This document shows, piece by piece, positions 1 through 9,000 of a stretch of 63,599 nucleotides of DNA; the first letter of the stretch is position 1, and every line of letters begins with the position of its first letter. The translations under genes were made by a program, and so were the position numbers. Under the pieces are notes generated by a model. That model was given only the letters and a program-made list of their open reading frames with translations, was not told the origin of the DNA and searched no databases. The DNA comes from Pleomorphomonas sp. (lineage in GTDB: Bacteria > Pseudomonadota > Alphaproteobacteria > Rhizobiales > Pleomorphomonadaceae): positions 1 to 63,599 of the forward strand of contig JARKNW010000157.1 in NCBI GenBank assembly GCA_029976075.1, in the 5' to 3' direction.

Positions 1-159
1 CGCCTCTACCACCGGGCCAGCCGGCGGGGCGCTGTCATACGGCGAAGGGCCGCCGAAACTGCGCGCCGGCCGCTCCGGACGAATGTCGAACGACGGCATC
101 ATGTCGTCATCAAATCCGCCACGCCGCCGCGGCGGGCGGAAATCCTTACCCTTACCCAT
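1..159 (-). CDS. Cold-shock domain protein, N-terminal part (cut by window edge)
   Basis: An open frame of 53 codons runs from an ATG at 159 on the minus strand off the left edge of the window. The visible peptide starts MGKGKDFRPPRRRGG, is rich in Arg, Gly, Pro and Asp, and ends in GPVVEA. Rhizobial cold-shock proteins with a disordered N-terminal extension have this kind of leader, followed by a VKWFN segment that opens the first cold-shock domain. That domain would lie beyond base 1. A purine-rich stretch (GAGACGAGAAGACAG) precedes the ATG. If correct, the product is a cytoplasmic nucleic-acid-binding protein acting as an RNA chaperone. The call rests on the leader only, so it is tentative. 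Confidence 0.55.
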   Translation of the reverse strand, partial: MGKGKDFRPPRRRGGFDDDMMPSFDIRPERPARSFGGPSPYDSAPPAGPVVEA

Positions 160-682
160 TCTGTCTTCTCGTCTCCGCCAAAACATAGCTCCAGACCGAT
201 GCCCGCGGAGAGTTGCATCGAGCCAGTTTGTTTCAAGAGAGCTATTCCACCGCCGAATTCGTCTTTTTACCCGGCACATCGCACCATTGCCTTGGCAATG
301 ACACGCCAGACCGCCCGCACTTCAGAACCGCTCCACTCCTAGTCTTACCACAGATGTTAGCGTTTTTGCTGCTTGAAAATCGCGCTGAGGATGATCTGCG
401 GGTCACTTTTTGCGTTTTTTTACGTGCTTGACGCACCCTGTGCGCCGACCAAAGGCGATGGTCAACACGAATCGACAACAGCGGTAATCCACAACTGATC
501 CGAAAGGCGCGGTGTGACTTGCTATCCGCTGATCGAATCGTTCCGCGCGTAGCCCTGCCTCCTCGGCAAAGTTCTGAACGGTTCCTCTCCCGCTCCAAAA
601 AAGTCCTTGGTAGCTCTTGAAGGTGACTTTGACTGGGGCCACTTCGGTATCGTTGTTCGGAACGCTCCGAAAGGGAAGAAAA
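160..682. other. Intergenic region between divergent genes, no gene seen
   Basis: This 523-base gap separates the minus-strand cold-shock-type gene from the plus-strand DUF2852 gene, so it should carry both promoters. It contains a T-rich patch near 407-421. Small open frames on both strands have no convincing ribosome site or recognisable product. I see no clear terminator, repeat or RNA gene. Confidence 0.5.
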
Positions 683-1081
683 ATGAGAAGCTGCGTGATG
701 AGACCCGGCTTTCATCCGCTATCCATTGTGGCGATGATCGTCGGTTTCGTGATCTTCTGGCCAATCGGCTTGGCAGTACTTGCCTATATACTTTGGGGTG
801 ATCGCATGCGCGCGCGGTGGAATGATCTTCGTCCAGATCTCGAGCGTGCCGCCCGCAGGGCTGGTTTCGAGCGAGGCGGTTTTCACGGCTACCGTGCCGG
901 CTCGACTGGCAATACCGCCTTCGACGCCTACCGGGAAGCTGAACTGAAGCGTCTGGAAGAAGAACGCGCTGCCCTTGATCGCATGCGCGACGAGTTCGAC
1001 GAGTTCCTCGCCAACCTGCGCCGCGCCAAGGATCAGGAAGAGTTCGATCGCTTCAAGGCAAGCCGCAACCCTGCGGTCTGA
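683..1081 (+). CDS. DUF2852 family membrane-anchored protein
   Basis: The 132-residue product begins MRSCVMRPGFHPLSI and has one strongly hydrophobic segment (about residues 14-37, IVAMIVGFVIFWPIGLAVLA). A charged, Arg/Glu-rich C-terminal half follows and probably forms a coiled coil. The FWPIGL motif in the membrane segment and the acidic helical tail fit the alphaproteobacterial DUF2852 family, whose function is unknown. I chose the ATG at 683 rather than 617 because GGGAAG lies just upstream and family members start close to the membrane segment. A strong terminator follows, so the gene is probably a single-gene transcript. Confidence 0.75.
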   Translation: MRSCVMRPGFHPLSIVAMIVGFVIFWPIGLAVLAYILWGDRMRARWNDLRPDLERAARRAGFERGGFHGYRAGSTGNTAFDAYREAELKRLEEERAALDRMRDEFDEFLANLRRAKDQEEFDRFKASRNPAV

Positions 1082-1123
1082 TTTGGTCCTGATCCGGCCC
1101 CCTCCACGACCGGCAGGCTGAGA

Positions 1124-1157
1124 AGCCCTCGCGTCCCAACGACGCGGGGGCTTTTTT
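1124..1157 (+). terminator. Rho-independent terminator after the DUF2852 gene
   Basis: A stem of about 12 base pairs (1124-1135 pairing with 1141-1152, one G-T wobble) with a 5-base loop is followed by a run of six T. It ends the DUF2852 transcript ahead of the metallopeptidase gene at 1187. Confidence 0.85.
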
Positions 1158-1186
1158 GCAGCCACCGTCGCCTCTAGACTCTCAAG

Positions 1187-1936
1187 ATGCCGATTCGTCT
1201 CCCTTTCCTGCAAACACCCGAAAAAAAGCGTTCGGCGCCCGCGAGCTTCCCAGTTCTTGCTGGCGATCGCATCGTTGAAGTGACCGTGCGGCGGAATGCT
1301 CGTGCTCGCCGGTACACGTTGAGACTGGATCGCCGGGGCGATGGCGCCGTCGTCACGATTCCGCGCTGCGGGTCGCTTGCTGAAGCCAAGGCCTTTGTGA
1401 CGCGCCATGCCCAATGGATCGCCGAGCGGCTCGCCGCACGGCCCGAAATGCCGGATGTGCCGGTTGTCGTTCCCATCCGGGGCGTTGTTCACAAGGTGTT
1501 TTCGACTGGCTCGCCTCGAGGCCGCGTTCGCATGATCGCCCTCGACGACGGTCCGGCAATTGAAGTCCCCGGCGAGGCGCCGCATGTTCGCCGCCGCCTC
1601 ACCGATCATCTCAGGAAAGAGGCGCGAGCCGATCTTGCGGCGACAGTGGCGCGGCATGCCGAGACGCTGGGCGTTCGTCCCACGACGATCCGCCTGAAGG
1701 ATACTACCTCACGCTGGGGATCTGCTTCGGCGCGGGGCGTGCTCGCCTTCTCCTGGCGGCTCGTCATGGCGCCCCCCTTTGTTCTCGATTATGTCGCCGC
1801 CCATGAAGTCGCCCATCTCATGGAGATGAACCATTCCGACCGCTTTTGGGCCATCTGCGAGCGACTCTGCCCGGCGACCGAAGCGGCCAAGACCTGGCTC
1901 AATAAGAACGGAGCCGGGCTACATCGGTTGCCGTGA
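1187..1936 (+). CDS. YgjP-like M48-family zinc metallopeptidase
   Basis: This 249-residue protein has the features of the YgjP/DUF45 family of SprT-like zinc metallopeptidases. The zinc-binding HEVAH motif is at residues 206-210, followed by a third ligand candidate in the NHSDRFW segment (His216), and the family-typical SRWGS motif is at 175-179. The N-terminal half is a basic beta-rich region. Length agrees with the family (about 230-260). There is no signal peptide, so it is probably cytoplasmic; its substrate is not known. It converges on the penicillin-binding protein gene with only 12 bases between them, and no obvious terminator separates the two. Confidence 0.85.
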   Translation: MPIRLPFLQTPEKKRSAPASFPVLAGDRIVEVTVRRNARARRYTLRLDRRGDGAVVTIPRCGSLAEAKAFVTRHAQWIAERLAARPEMPDVPVVVPIRGVVHKVFSTGSPRGRVRMIALDDGPAIEVPGEAPHVRRRLTDHLRKEARADLAATVARHAETLGVRPTTIRLKDTTSRWGSASARGVLAFSWRLVMAPPFVLDYVAAHEVAHLMEMNHSDRFWAICERLCPATEAAKTWLNKNGAGLHRLP

Positions 1937-1948
1937 TACTCGGGTGGA

Positions 1949-4177
1949 TCAGTTGCCGAAAAGCTGCTGCAACAAGCCCTTCTCCTCGGGACTCGGCTGG
2001 GTGACCGGCACGTTGAGCGGCGGCTGAGGCTGGGCGCCGGGAAGCTGGGGCCCTTGAGCCGGCAAGCCATCGGTTTCCGCAAATGTGACGCCTACGTTGG
2101 TCGGAGGTGGCACCAGCTCGACGCCGGGCAGCGGACGAACCGGCAGGCTTCGGGTGGCTTCCGTCATGAAGCGGTTCCAGAGAAGCGCGGTCAGCGCACC
2201 GCCGGTCGCCTTCTTGGTGGGTGTGTTGTCGTCGTTGCCAAGCCAGACGCCCGCAGTCAACCCGTTGGTGTAACCGATGAACCAGGCGTCTCGGAAATCC
2301 TGGCTGGTGCCCGTTTTGCCGGCCACCGGCCGGTCGGGCAACAGCGCCTTCTGCCCGGTCCCGTCGGTGACGACGGCCGACAGCATGCGGTTCATGGTGC
2401 CCACGGCGACATCGGCGATCACTCGACCAGGCCCATCGCCTTGGCGATGGAACAGTACCTTGCCATCCTTGGTCCGGATATCTTCGACGAGATAGGGAAT
2501 GATCCCCCAGCCGCCGTTGGCGAACGGCACATAGGCGGCGGTGATCTCAAGTGGCGTCACCTCGCCAGTACCTAGGGCAATCGACGGATTGTCGTGGAGC
2601 TGGCTGACGATGCCGACGCGTCGGGCGGTCTGAACGACATTCTCCGGTCCCAGCGTGGCAGTGAGACGAGCCGCTACCGTATTGAGCGAGCGAGCGAGCG
2701 CGGTCGTCAGGGTTACCGGACCAAGATACTCGTTCTCATAGTTCTTCGGCGACCAGCCATTGATGGTGACCGGCTCGTCGATCACGATGGAATCGGGCGA
2801 AAAGCCATGCTCGATGGCGGTGAGATAGACGAACGGCTTGAAAGCCGAGCCAGGCTGGCGTCGCGCCTCGATGGCCCGGTCGAACTGGCTGGTTGCATAA
2901 TCCTTGCCCCCGACAAGGGCCTTGACGGCACCATCGTTGTCGACGGCCACCAACGCACCCTGGCTGGCCTTGTATTTGAGACCCTCCTTGTCGAGGGTTG
3001 TGCGAACGGCATTCTCGGCCGCGGCTTGCATCTGGGCATCGATGGTGGTGGTTACCACGATGTCGCTGCGATAGCGCGCAACATAGCCGGGCAGGAGATC
3101 CATGACCCAGTCGGCGACGTAATTGGCGGCTGAACCGCTTTTTGTCGGCGAAGAGGGGGCGCCGACGGCCGTTGCTCGCGTTGCCTGATCCCGACTGACG
3201 TAACCCTCGTCAACCATGGCGGCGAGCACGACCTTGGAACGCTCGGCTGCCAGCTCTGGCGAGTTGGTCGGCGCATAACGCGACGGTGCCTTGAGAAGGC
3301 CGGCGATGGTTGCCGCCTCTGCGAGATTGACATCGCGGGCCGACTTGCCGAAGTAACGCCACGATGCCGCATCGACACCATAGGCACCGGCGCCGAGATA
3401 GACTCTGTTGAGATACATCTCCAGAATCTGCCGCTTGGAGAACCGCCATTCCAGCCAAAGAGCCAGCACCGCCTCCTGCAGCTTGCGCTCCAGGGTGCGG
3501 TCGGGTTGCAAGAAAAGGTTCTTTGCGAGCTGCTGGGTCAGCGTCGAGCCGCCCTGCACCACGGAGTGGGCGAAGAGATTGGTGACCAAGGCACGGGAAA
3601 GGCCGATCGGGTCGACTCCGAAGTGATGATAGAAGCGCCGGTCTTCGATGGCCACCACCGCCTGGGGCAGGAAGGGGGACATGTCTGAAAGGCTCACTTC
3701 TTCGCCGCCGGTATCGCCGCGATTGGCGATGATCGTGCCTGAGGCATCGACGATCTCGACGTTTGGCGGTCGGGGCGGCACCTTCCAGTCGTCGATCTGA
3801 GGCATGGTGGCGACCGTGTAGCCGACGACGCCGGCGACCCCGATCAGCCCCCAGACGCACAGCACGACACCCCAATAGATGAGGCGGCCGAAAAGCCCCA
3901 TTTTTGACCGGCGGCTGCGTTTCGTCTGACGCCTGGACGGCTTGCGACGACGCGGCTGCCGTTCGGCTATGTCCGCCTCCTCGGCATCGCGATCTTCATC
4001 GTCGAAGCTGGGTTCGATCCGCTCGGATCGTACCGAGCGGCCACTGCGGGAGTTGGGAAGGCTCTTCGGTGGCGTGAAGCGATCACCATCGCGGGCAGCA
4101 AAATCGCCCTCACGGGGCGGTGCCTCGAAGGTCGGCTCGGCCCGCTCTCGTCTGGTATCCCGTTTTTCGCCCCGCAT
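1949..4177 (-). CDS. Class A penicillin-binding protein (PBP1A-like)
   Basis: A 742-residue bifunctional peptidoglycan synthase that polymerises and crosslinks glycan strands on the outer face of the inner membrane. A long charged cytoplasmic tail (residues 1-95, very Arg-rich) precedes one membrane segment (about 98-125). The glycosyltransferase 51 domain shows the catalytic EDRRFYHHFGVDP motif near 178 and GGSTLTQQLAKN at 209-220. The transpeptidase domain has the active-site Ser444-x-x-Lys447 (SAFKPF) and a KTGT motif near 625. The C-terminus is a Pro-rich tail. The gene diverges from the cobalamin riboswitch region. Which PBP1 subclass it belongs to is not clear, so no symbol is given. 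Confidence 0.92.
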   Translation of the reverse strand: MRGEKRDTRRERAEPTFEAPPREGDFAARDGDRFTPPKSLPNSRSGRSVRSERIEPSFDDEDRDAEEADIAERQPRRRKPSRRQTKRSRRSKMGLFGRLIYWGVVLCVWGLIGVAGVVGYTVATMPQIDDWKVPPRPPNVEIVDASGTIIANRGDTGGEEVSLSDMSPFLPQAVVAIEDRRFYHHFGVDPIGLSRALVTNLFAHSVVQGGSTLTQQLAKNLFLQPDRTLERKLQEAVLALWLEWRFSKRQILEMYLNRVYLGAGAYGVDAASWRYFGKSARDVNLAEAATIAGLLKAPSRYAPTNSPELAAERSKVVLAAMVDEGYVSRDQATRATAVGAPSSPTKSGSAANYVADWVMDLLPGYVARYRSDIVVTTTIDAQMQAAAENAVRTTLDKEGLKYKASQGALVAVDNDGAVKALVGGKDYATSQFDRAIEARRQPGSAFKPFVYLTAIEHGFSPDSIVIDEPVTINGWSPKNYENEYLGPVTLTTALARSLNTVAARLTATLGPENVVQTARRVGIVSQLHDNPSIALGTGEVTPLEITAAYVPFANGGWGIIPYLVEDIRTKDGKVLFHRQGDGPGRVIADVAVGTMNRMLSAVVTDGTGQKALLPDRPVAGKTGTSQDFRDAWFIGYTNGLTAGVWLGNDDNTPTKKATGGALTALLWNRFMTEATRSLPVRPLPGVELVPPPTNVGVTFAETDGLPAQGPQLPGAQPQPPLNVPVTQPSPEEKGLLQQLFGN

Positions 4178-4284
4178 TGTCGGCTGCCACTCCCCAGGTC
4201 TGGGCCACGCGGCCCGTGGAGCATCCGATTCACCCTAAATGAGGCGGTTTAAGGGGGCGTAAAGGATGATGCTGATGCAGCTTG

Positions 4285-4313
4285 GTTGACTTTGCCTCGC
4301 AACAAGCCGCAAA
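4285..4313 (+). promoter_or_regulatory. Putative sigma-70-type promoter of the cobalamin operon
   Basis: TTGACT at 4285-4290 is followed after 17 bases by GCAAAT at 4308-4313, a weak -10 match. Transcription would start near 4320, directly before the conserved part of the riboswitch, and this position is the main support. Confidence 0.4.
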
Positions 4314-4325
4314 TGCCCGCGCACG

Positions 4326-4503
4326 ACGGTCCTTCCTCCCGGAGGAAGGCGAAAGAGGGAACGCGGAATCGGGAGATGTTCCGAAAGCCGCGGCTGCCCC
4401 CGCAACTGTGAGCGGTGAGTTGGATGCTCAATGTGCCACTGGTCGAAAGACCGGGAAGGCCGCATCCGGCAATGACCCGCGAGCCAGGAGACCTGCCGCC
4501 GCG
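4326..4503 (+). promoter_or_regulatory. Cobalamin (adenosylcobalamin) riboswitch
   Basis: The order of conserved blocks is that of the cobalamin aptamer. These are AGAGGGAA near 4353, GGCTGCCCCCGCAACTGTGA at about 4391-4410, GCCACTG near 4435, GGGAAGG near 4453 and the B12 box AGCCAGGAGACCTGCC at 4482-4497. Downstream, a short hairpin (4558-4564 with 4570-4576) precedes six T at 4585-4590 and could belong to the expression platform as a weak terminator. The first gene under control is the DUF1636 gene at 4604, followed by cobW and cobN. The family represses expression when adenosylcobalamin is abundant. Confidence 0.93.
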
Positions 4504-4603
4504 CATGGATGTCGGACCGCCGGTGGGGCGGGAAAGGACTTATCATGACGCTTGCCTCGGCGGCTATTGGCCGTCGCATATCTGTTTTTTCAAGGTGTCG
4601 TCC

Positions 4604-4969
4604 ATGACGGCGCCCCCCATCACTCTTCATGTCTGCCTCAACTGCCGCAGTCCGGAAGATGCAGACACCTGTCGCGCTGGCACTCGTCTCCACGCGGCTC
4701 TCACCGATCGCCTTGATGGGCGTGACGACATCAGTCTGTCCGGTGTCGACTGCCTCTCGGTTTGCAAGCGGCCTGTCACGGTCGCCTTTGCCGCAACCAA
4801 CAAGTGGACCTATGTCGCGGCCGATGCGATCGATCCCGACGAAGTGATCACGGCCGCCGAGCGCTATGCCGCCAGCGAAGATGGCCGCGTGCCCTGGCGC
4901 GAACGGCCGACACTCTTGAAATCGGGCCTCGTCGCCCGCATCCCGCCCCAGCCGGAGACCCGCCGATGA
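4604..4969 (+). CDS. DUF1636 cysteine-rich metal-binding protein
   Basis: This 121-residue protein has cysteines at 11, 14, 23, 50 and 54. The CxNC and CxxxC pairs suggest a thioredoxin-like ferredoxin fold able to bind a metal or an Fe-S cluster. It matches the DUF1636 family, which often sits next to cobW. I chose the ATG at 4604, downstream of the riboswitch, because earlier in-frame starts lie inside the aptamer. Its TGA overlaps the ATG of cobW (ATGA), so the two are translationally coupled. The function is unknown. A role in supplying or sensing cobalt or zinc for CobW/CobN is an inference from context. Confidence 0.75.
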   Translation: MTAPPITLHVCLNCRSPEDADTCRAGTRLHAALTDRLDGRDDISLSGVDCLSVCKRPVTVAFAATNKWTYVAADAIDPDEVITAAERYAASEDGRVPWRERPTLLKSGLVARIPPQPETRR

Positions 4970-5994
4970 ACGCCCAGCCGAAGATCCCCGTTACCATCGT
5001 CACCGGTTTCCTAGGGTCCGGCAAGACAACGCTGATCCGCCACGTGATCGAGCGGGCCGGCGACCGTCGTCTCGCGCTCATTGTCAATGAGTTTGGCGAT
5101 GTCGGCGTCGACGGCGATGTCCTCAAATCGTGCGGTGCCGCGGACTGTCCGGAGGAAGCCATTATCGAGCTCGCCAATGGCTGCCTTTGCTGCACGGTCG
5201 CCGATGATTTCCTGCCTGCGATCGAGGCACTGACCAAAGGCACCCGTCGGCCGGACCACATTATCGTCGAAACCTCGGGCCTTGCGCTGCCCAAGCCGCT
5301 CATCAAGGCCTTCGACTGGCCGGATGTGCGCGCCCGCCTCACCGTCGACGGGGTCATCGCCGTGGTCGACGCTGCCGCCGTGGCGGCCGGACGCTTTGCC
5401 GACGATCCCGAGGCCGTTCTGGCCCAGCGACAAGACGACCCGTCGGTCGATCACGATAATCCGCTTGAAGAGGTCTACGAGGACCAGTTGCTCGCGGCGG
5501 ATCTCGTGGTGCTCAACAAGGCCGATCTTCTCACCGCCGAAGAACTGGCCAGCGTTTCAGGCGACATTGCCGCTTCGCTGCCCAAGGCGGTGCGCGTCGT
5601 GCCGACCTCGGAAGGCGAAATTGCGCCGGAAGTCCTGCTCGGGCTCGCCGCTGCTGCCGAAGACGATCTCTCCAGCCGGCCGAGTCATCACGACGGTCTT
5701 GGCGAGCATGACCACGACGATTTTTCGAGCTTTGCCGTCGAAATCAGTGCGGCCAGCGATCCGGACAGCCTGATTGCCCGGCTGAAGGCGGTAGCCGAAG
5801 CGCATGACATCCTGCGCATCAAGGGATTCGTGGAAATCGCCGGCAAGCCGATGCGTCTTCTGGTGCAAGGCGTTGGCGGTCGCTTCCGCCACGCGTTCGA
5901 TCGGCCTTGGCCCGCCGGCCCGCGCCGCAGCGCGCTGGTGGTGATTGGTGAAAAAGGCATCGACGAGACGGCCATCCGCGCCGCCCTAGCCTAA
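4966..5994 (+). CDS. cobW: CobW, COG0523 GTPase metallochaperone of cobalamin synthesis
   Basis: A 342-residue G3E-family GTPase. Walker A GFLGSGKTT is at residues 14-22, the family's metal-binding CLCC motif at 73-76, ETSGL near 107 and the guanine-specificity NKAD near 189. A His/Asp-rich loop (HHDGLGEHDHDD) near 240 probably binds metal, and a CobW C-terminal domain follows. The proposed role is delivery of cobalt to the CobNST chelatase. The ATG at 4966 overlaps the previous stop, and cobN begins 24 bases after it. The riboswitch upstream and these neighbours separate it from zinc-responsive paralogues such as ZigA or YeiR. Confidence 0.92.
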   Translation: MNAQPKIPVTIVTGFLGSGKTTLIRHVIERAGDRRLALIVNEFGDVGVDGDVLKSCGAADCPEEAIIELANGCLCCTVADDFLPAIEALTKGTRRPDHIIVETSGLALPKPLIKAFDWPDVRARLTVDGVIAVVDAAAVAAGRFADDPEAVLAQRQDDPSVDHDNPLEEVYEDQLLAADLVVLNKADLLTAEELASVSGDIAASLPKAVRVVPTSEGEIAPEVLLGLAAAAEDDLSSRPSHHDGLGEHDHDDFSSFAVEISAASDPDSLIARLKAVAEAHDILRIKGFVEIAGKPMRLLVQGVGGRFRHAFDRPWPAGPRRSALVVIGEKGIDETAIRAALA

Positions 5995-6018
5995 TCTCAC
6001 GCCGGAGGAGGGCGCGCC

Positions 6019-9000
6019 TTGCATATTCTGGCCGAACAGATTCGTTCGCTCGACGACAGCGTCGCGGCGGTCGATCTTGGCCAGACCCCTGCCGATATCG
6101 TGGTGCTGTCCTTTTCCGATAGCGACCTCGGTCTCGTCGCCGCCGTGCATGGTCGGCTCGGCCCCGATGCACCGAGCCTCCGCCTTGCCTCGCTTGCCGC
6201 TTTGCGCCATCCTTATTCGGTCGACCTCTACCTTGAGAAAGTAGCAGCAAAGGCGCGCTTCGTTCTGGTGCGCCTTTTGGGCGGGGCCGATTATTGGCGC
6301 TACGGCGTCGACGAACTCGCCATGCTGGCGCGATCGAAGGGCATCCATCTGGCGGTCATCCCCGGTGACGACCGGCCCGATCCGCGCCTTGTCCTTGCCT
6401 CGACGCTGCCGGCGGAAGACCTTGCCCTTCTCGAACGCTGGTTTGCCTTTGGCGGCCCCGACAATATCACCGCCGCTCTCGCCTTCATTGCCGGTCGTTT
6501 GGGGCACGACACGATCTGGCAGGAACCGGCACCGCAACCGGCTTTCGGCGTCTTCCCGGAAATCGGTGGTAAAGGTGATCGGCGAGTGCTCGTCGTAGGC
6601 TACCGGGCGCTCGTCAATGCTGGTGACGCCGCGCCAGTCGAAGCGGTGGCCGAGGCATTGGGGAAGGCAGGTTTCGCCGTCTTGCCGATCTGGGTCACTT
6701 CCCTGAAGGATCCTGAGGTCGCATGCCCGCTTGCCGAGGCCATAGCCGCCTTCAAACCCGACGCGATCGTCAACTGCACGGCCTTTTCCGCCCGCCGCGA
6801 TGATGGCACGACGCTTCTCGACATCGCCGACGTACCGGTGATCCAGGCGCCTCTTTCGACCCTGTCACGCGAGGCCTGGGCGACCTCCTCGCGCGGCCTG
6901 TCGACCACCGATCTCGCCATGAGTGTGGTCCTGCCGGAGGTCGACGGCCGCCTTGCTGGCCCGGTGATCAGCTTCAAGGCGCCGGCCGATCGCGCAGAGG
7001 CGCTCGAATACACGTCGATCCGTCACCGGCCGGAGCCTGGCGGTATCGATCGCCTCGTGCGGCTGGTCGATGGCTGGGTGCGGCTCAGGCACACATCGCG
7101 TTCCGATCGCCGCGTCGGATTGGTGCTGTCCAATTATTCAGGCAAGGGTGGTCGTACCGCCTACGCTGTTGGGCTTGATGGTCCGGCTTCGCTAATCGCT
7201 GTCGCCGACGACCTCAAGGCCGACGGCTATGATGTCGGACCCTTGCCTGGCGAGAAGGCGCTGATTGCCGCCTTGGAAGGCGGAGAGGCGATCATCGGCA
7301 TTCCGCTGGCTGATTATGGAAACTGGTTTGCCGAATTACCTGCGGCATTGCGTGCCTCGATGACGGCAGCTTGGGGGGTACCGGAAGGCGATCCGCTGGT
7401 TGAGAACGGTATCTTCCGGATCGCGGCGATCGTTGCCGGCAAACTCGTCATTGCCGTGCAGCCTGACCGTGGTCGGCCCGACAGTCGATCCGTCGATCAT
7501 CATGACCCCAACCTTCCGCCGCGCCACGCCTATGCGGCCTTCTATCTTTGGCTTCGGCATGGCTTCGACGCCCATGCCATGGTCCATCTTGGTACCCATG
7601 GCACTCTCGAATGGTTGCCGGGCAAGGCCGCAGGCCTTTCCGGCGAGTGCGCGCCGGTGGCGCTCACCGATGGTCTGCCGGTCATCTATCCCTTCATCGT
7701 CAACAATCCCGGCGAGGCGGCCCAGGCCAAGCGCCGCATCGCTGCCGTCACCCTCGGGCACCTGACACCGCCTCTGACCCGCGCCGGTGCCTACGGCGAT
7801 ATCGCCGATATCGAGATGCTGGTCGATGAGTTCGCCAGTGCCCAGGCGCTCGATCCGCGGCGGGCCAAGCACCTCGCAGCGGTGCTGACCGACAAGGCGG
7901 AGGCGGCGGGTATAGCCGAGGCGGCCGGCCTCTCCGCCGATCTCGATCCGGCAGATAAGCTGGCGCGGCTCGACGCCTGGATCTGCGACGTCAAGGACAT
8001 GCGCATCGCCGACGGTCTGCATGTGTTCGGCCGCGCGCCGGACGAGACCCGCATCGCCGCCCATCTCGAGGCGCTCGGTGGCGATCTCGCGGCCGCTGGC
8101 GCTTTCATCACTTCGGCCCATGCTGAGCGGCAGGGACTGCTGACCGCTCTCGACGGTCGGCGCGTCGCGCCTGGGCCTTCCGGTGCACCGGGGCCGAGGC
8201 GGCTCGACGTCTTGCCCACGGGGCGCAACCTCTACGCCATTGATCCACGCGCCGTGCCGACGCACACTGCCATGGAAATCGGCGCCCGCACCGCCGAGGA
8301 GGTGGTTGCACGCTACGCCGAAGACCATGGAGAGTGGCCGAAATCCATCGTGCTCGACGTCTGGGCATCGGCGTCGATGCGCACCGGCGGCGACGACATC
8401 GCGCAAGCCTTGGCGCTGATGGGCGTACGGCCGACCTGGGATGCCGCCTCCGGTCGCGTCTCGGGCTTCACCGTGCTCGCGCCTGCACGCCTCGGCCGGC
8501 CACGTGTCGACGTGACGCTCCGCATCTCTGGCCTCTTCCGCGATGTTTTCCCGGGACAGATTGCCTTGTTCGACCAGGCGGTGAAGGCAGTGGCGGCGCT
8601 CGACGAGGACGCGGAAACCAATCCACTCGCCGCAAGGCGCGAACCCGCCCCATCTCGCGTCTACGGCGCGGCGCCGGGTGCCTTCGGCAGCGGCCTCGGC
8701 GAGATGACCCCGGACGATCTATCCGCTGACCGGAACGCGCTCGCCGATACCTATCTTGCGGCATCCGGCTACGCCTACGCGGGTGACCGCGATGCCGCCG
8801 ACCCCGAGGGGTTTGCAGCGCGCGTCGCTGCCGCCGACGCTTTTGTCCACGTTCAGGATCTGGACGGCCAGGACCTTCTCTCGAACGATGCCTTTGCTTC
8901 CCACGAGGGCGGTTTCGCGGTTGCTTCGGAGGCGCTCGGTGGTCGTGCGGCGCTCTACCATGTCGATACCACCGGCGATGCGCCGAAGGCACGCAGCCTG

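Noticed and set aside
242..715. 157-codon minus-strand frame in the first intergenic region
   Set aside because: It overlaps the 5' end of the DUF2852 gene, has a composition rich in Arg and Ser, no ribosome site and no recognisable domain.
4762..4965. Longer cobW reading from 4762
   Set aside because: It overlaps the DUF1636 gene out of frame; the P-loop begins right after the ATG at 4966, which forms an ATGA junction.
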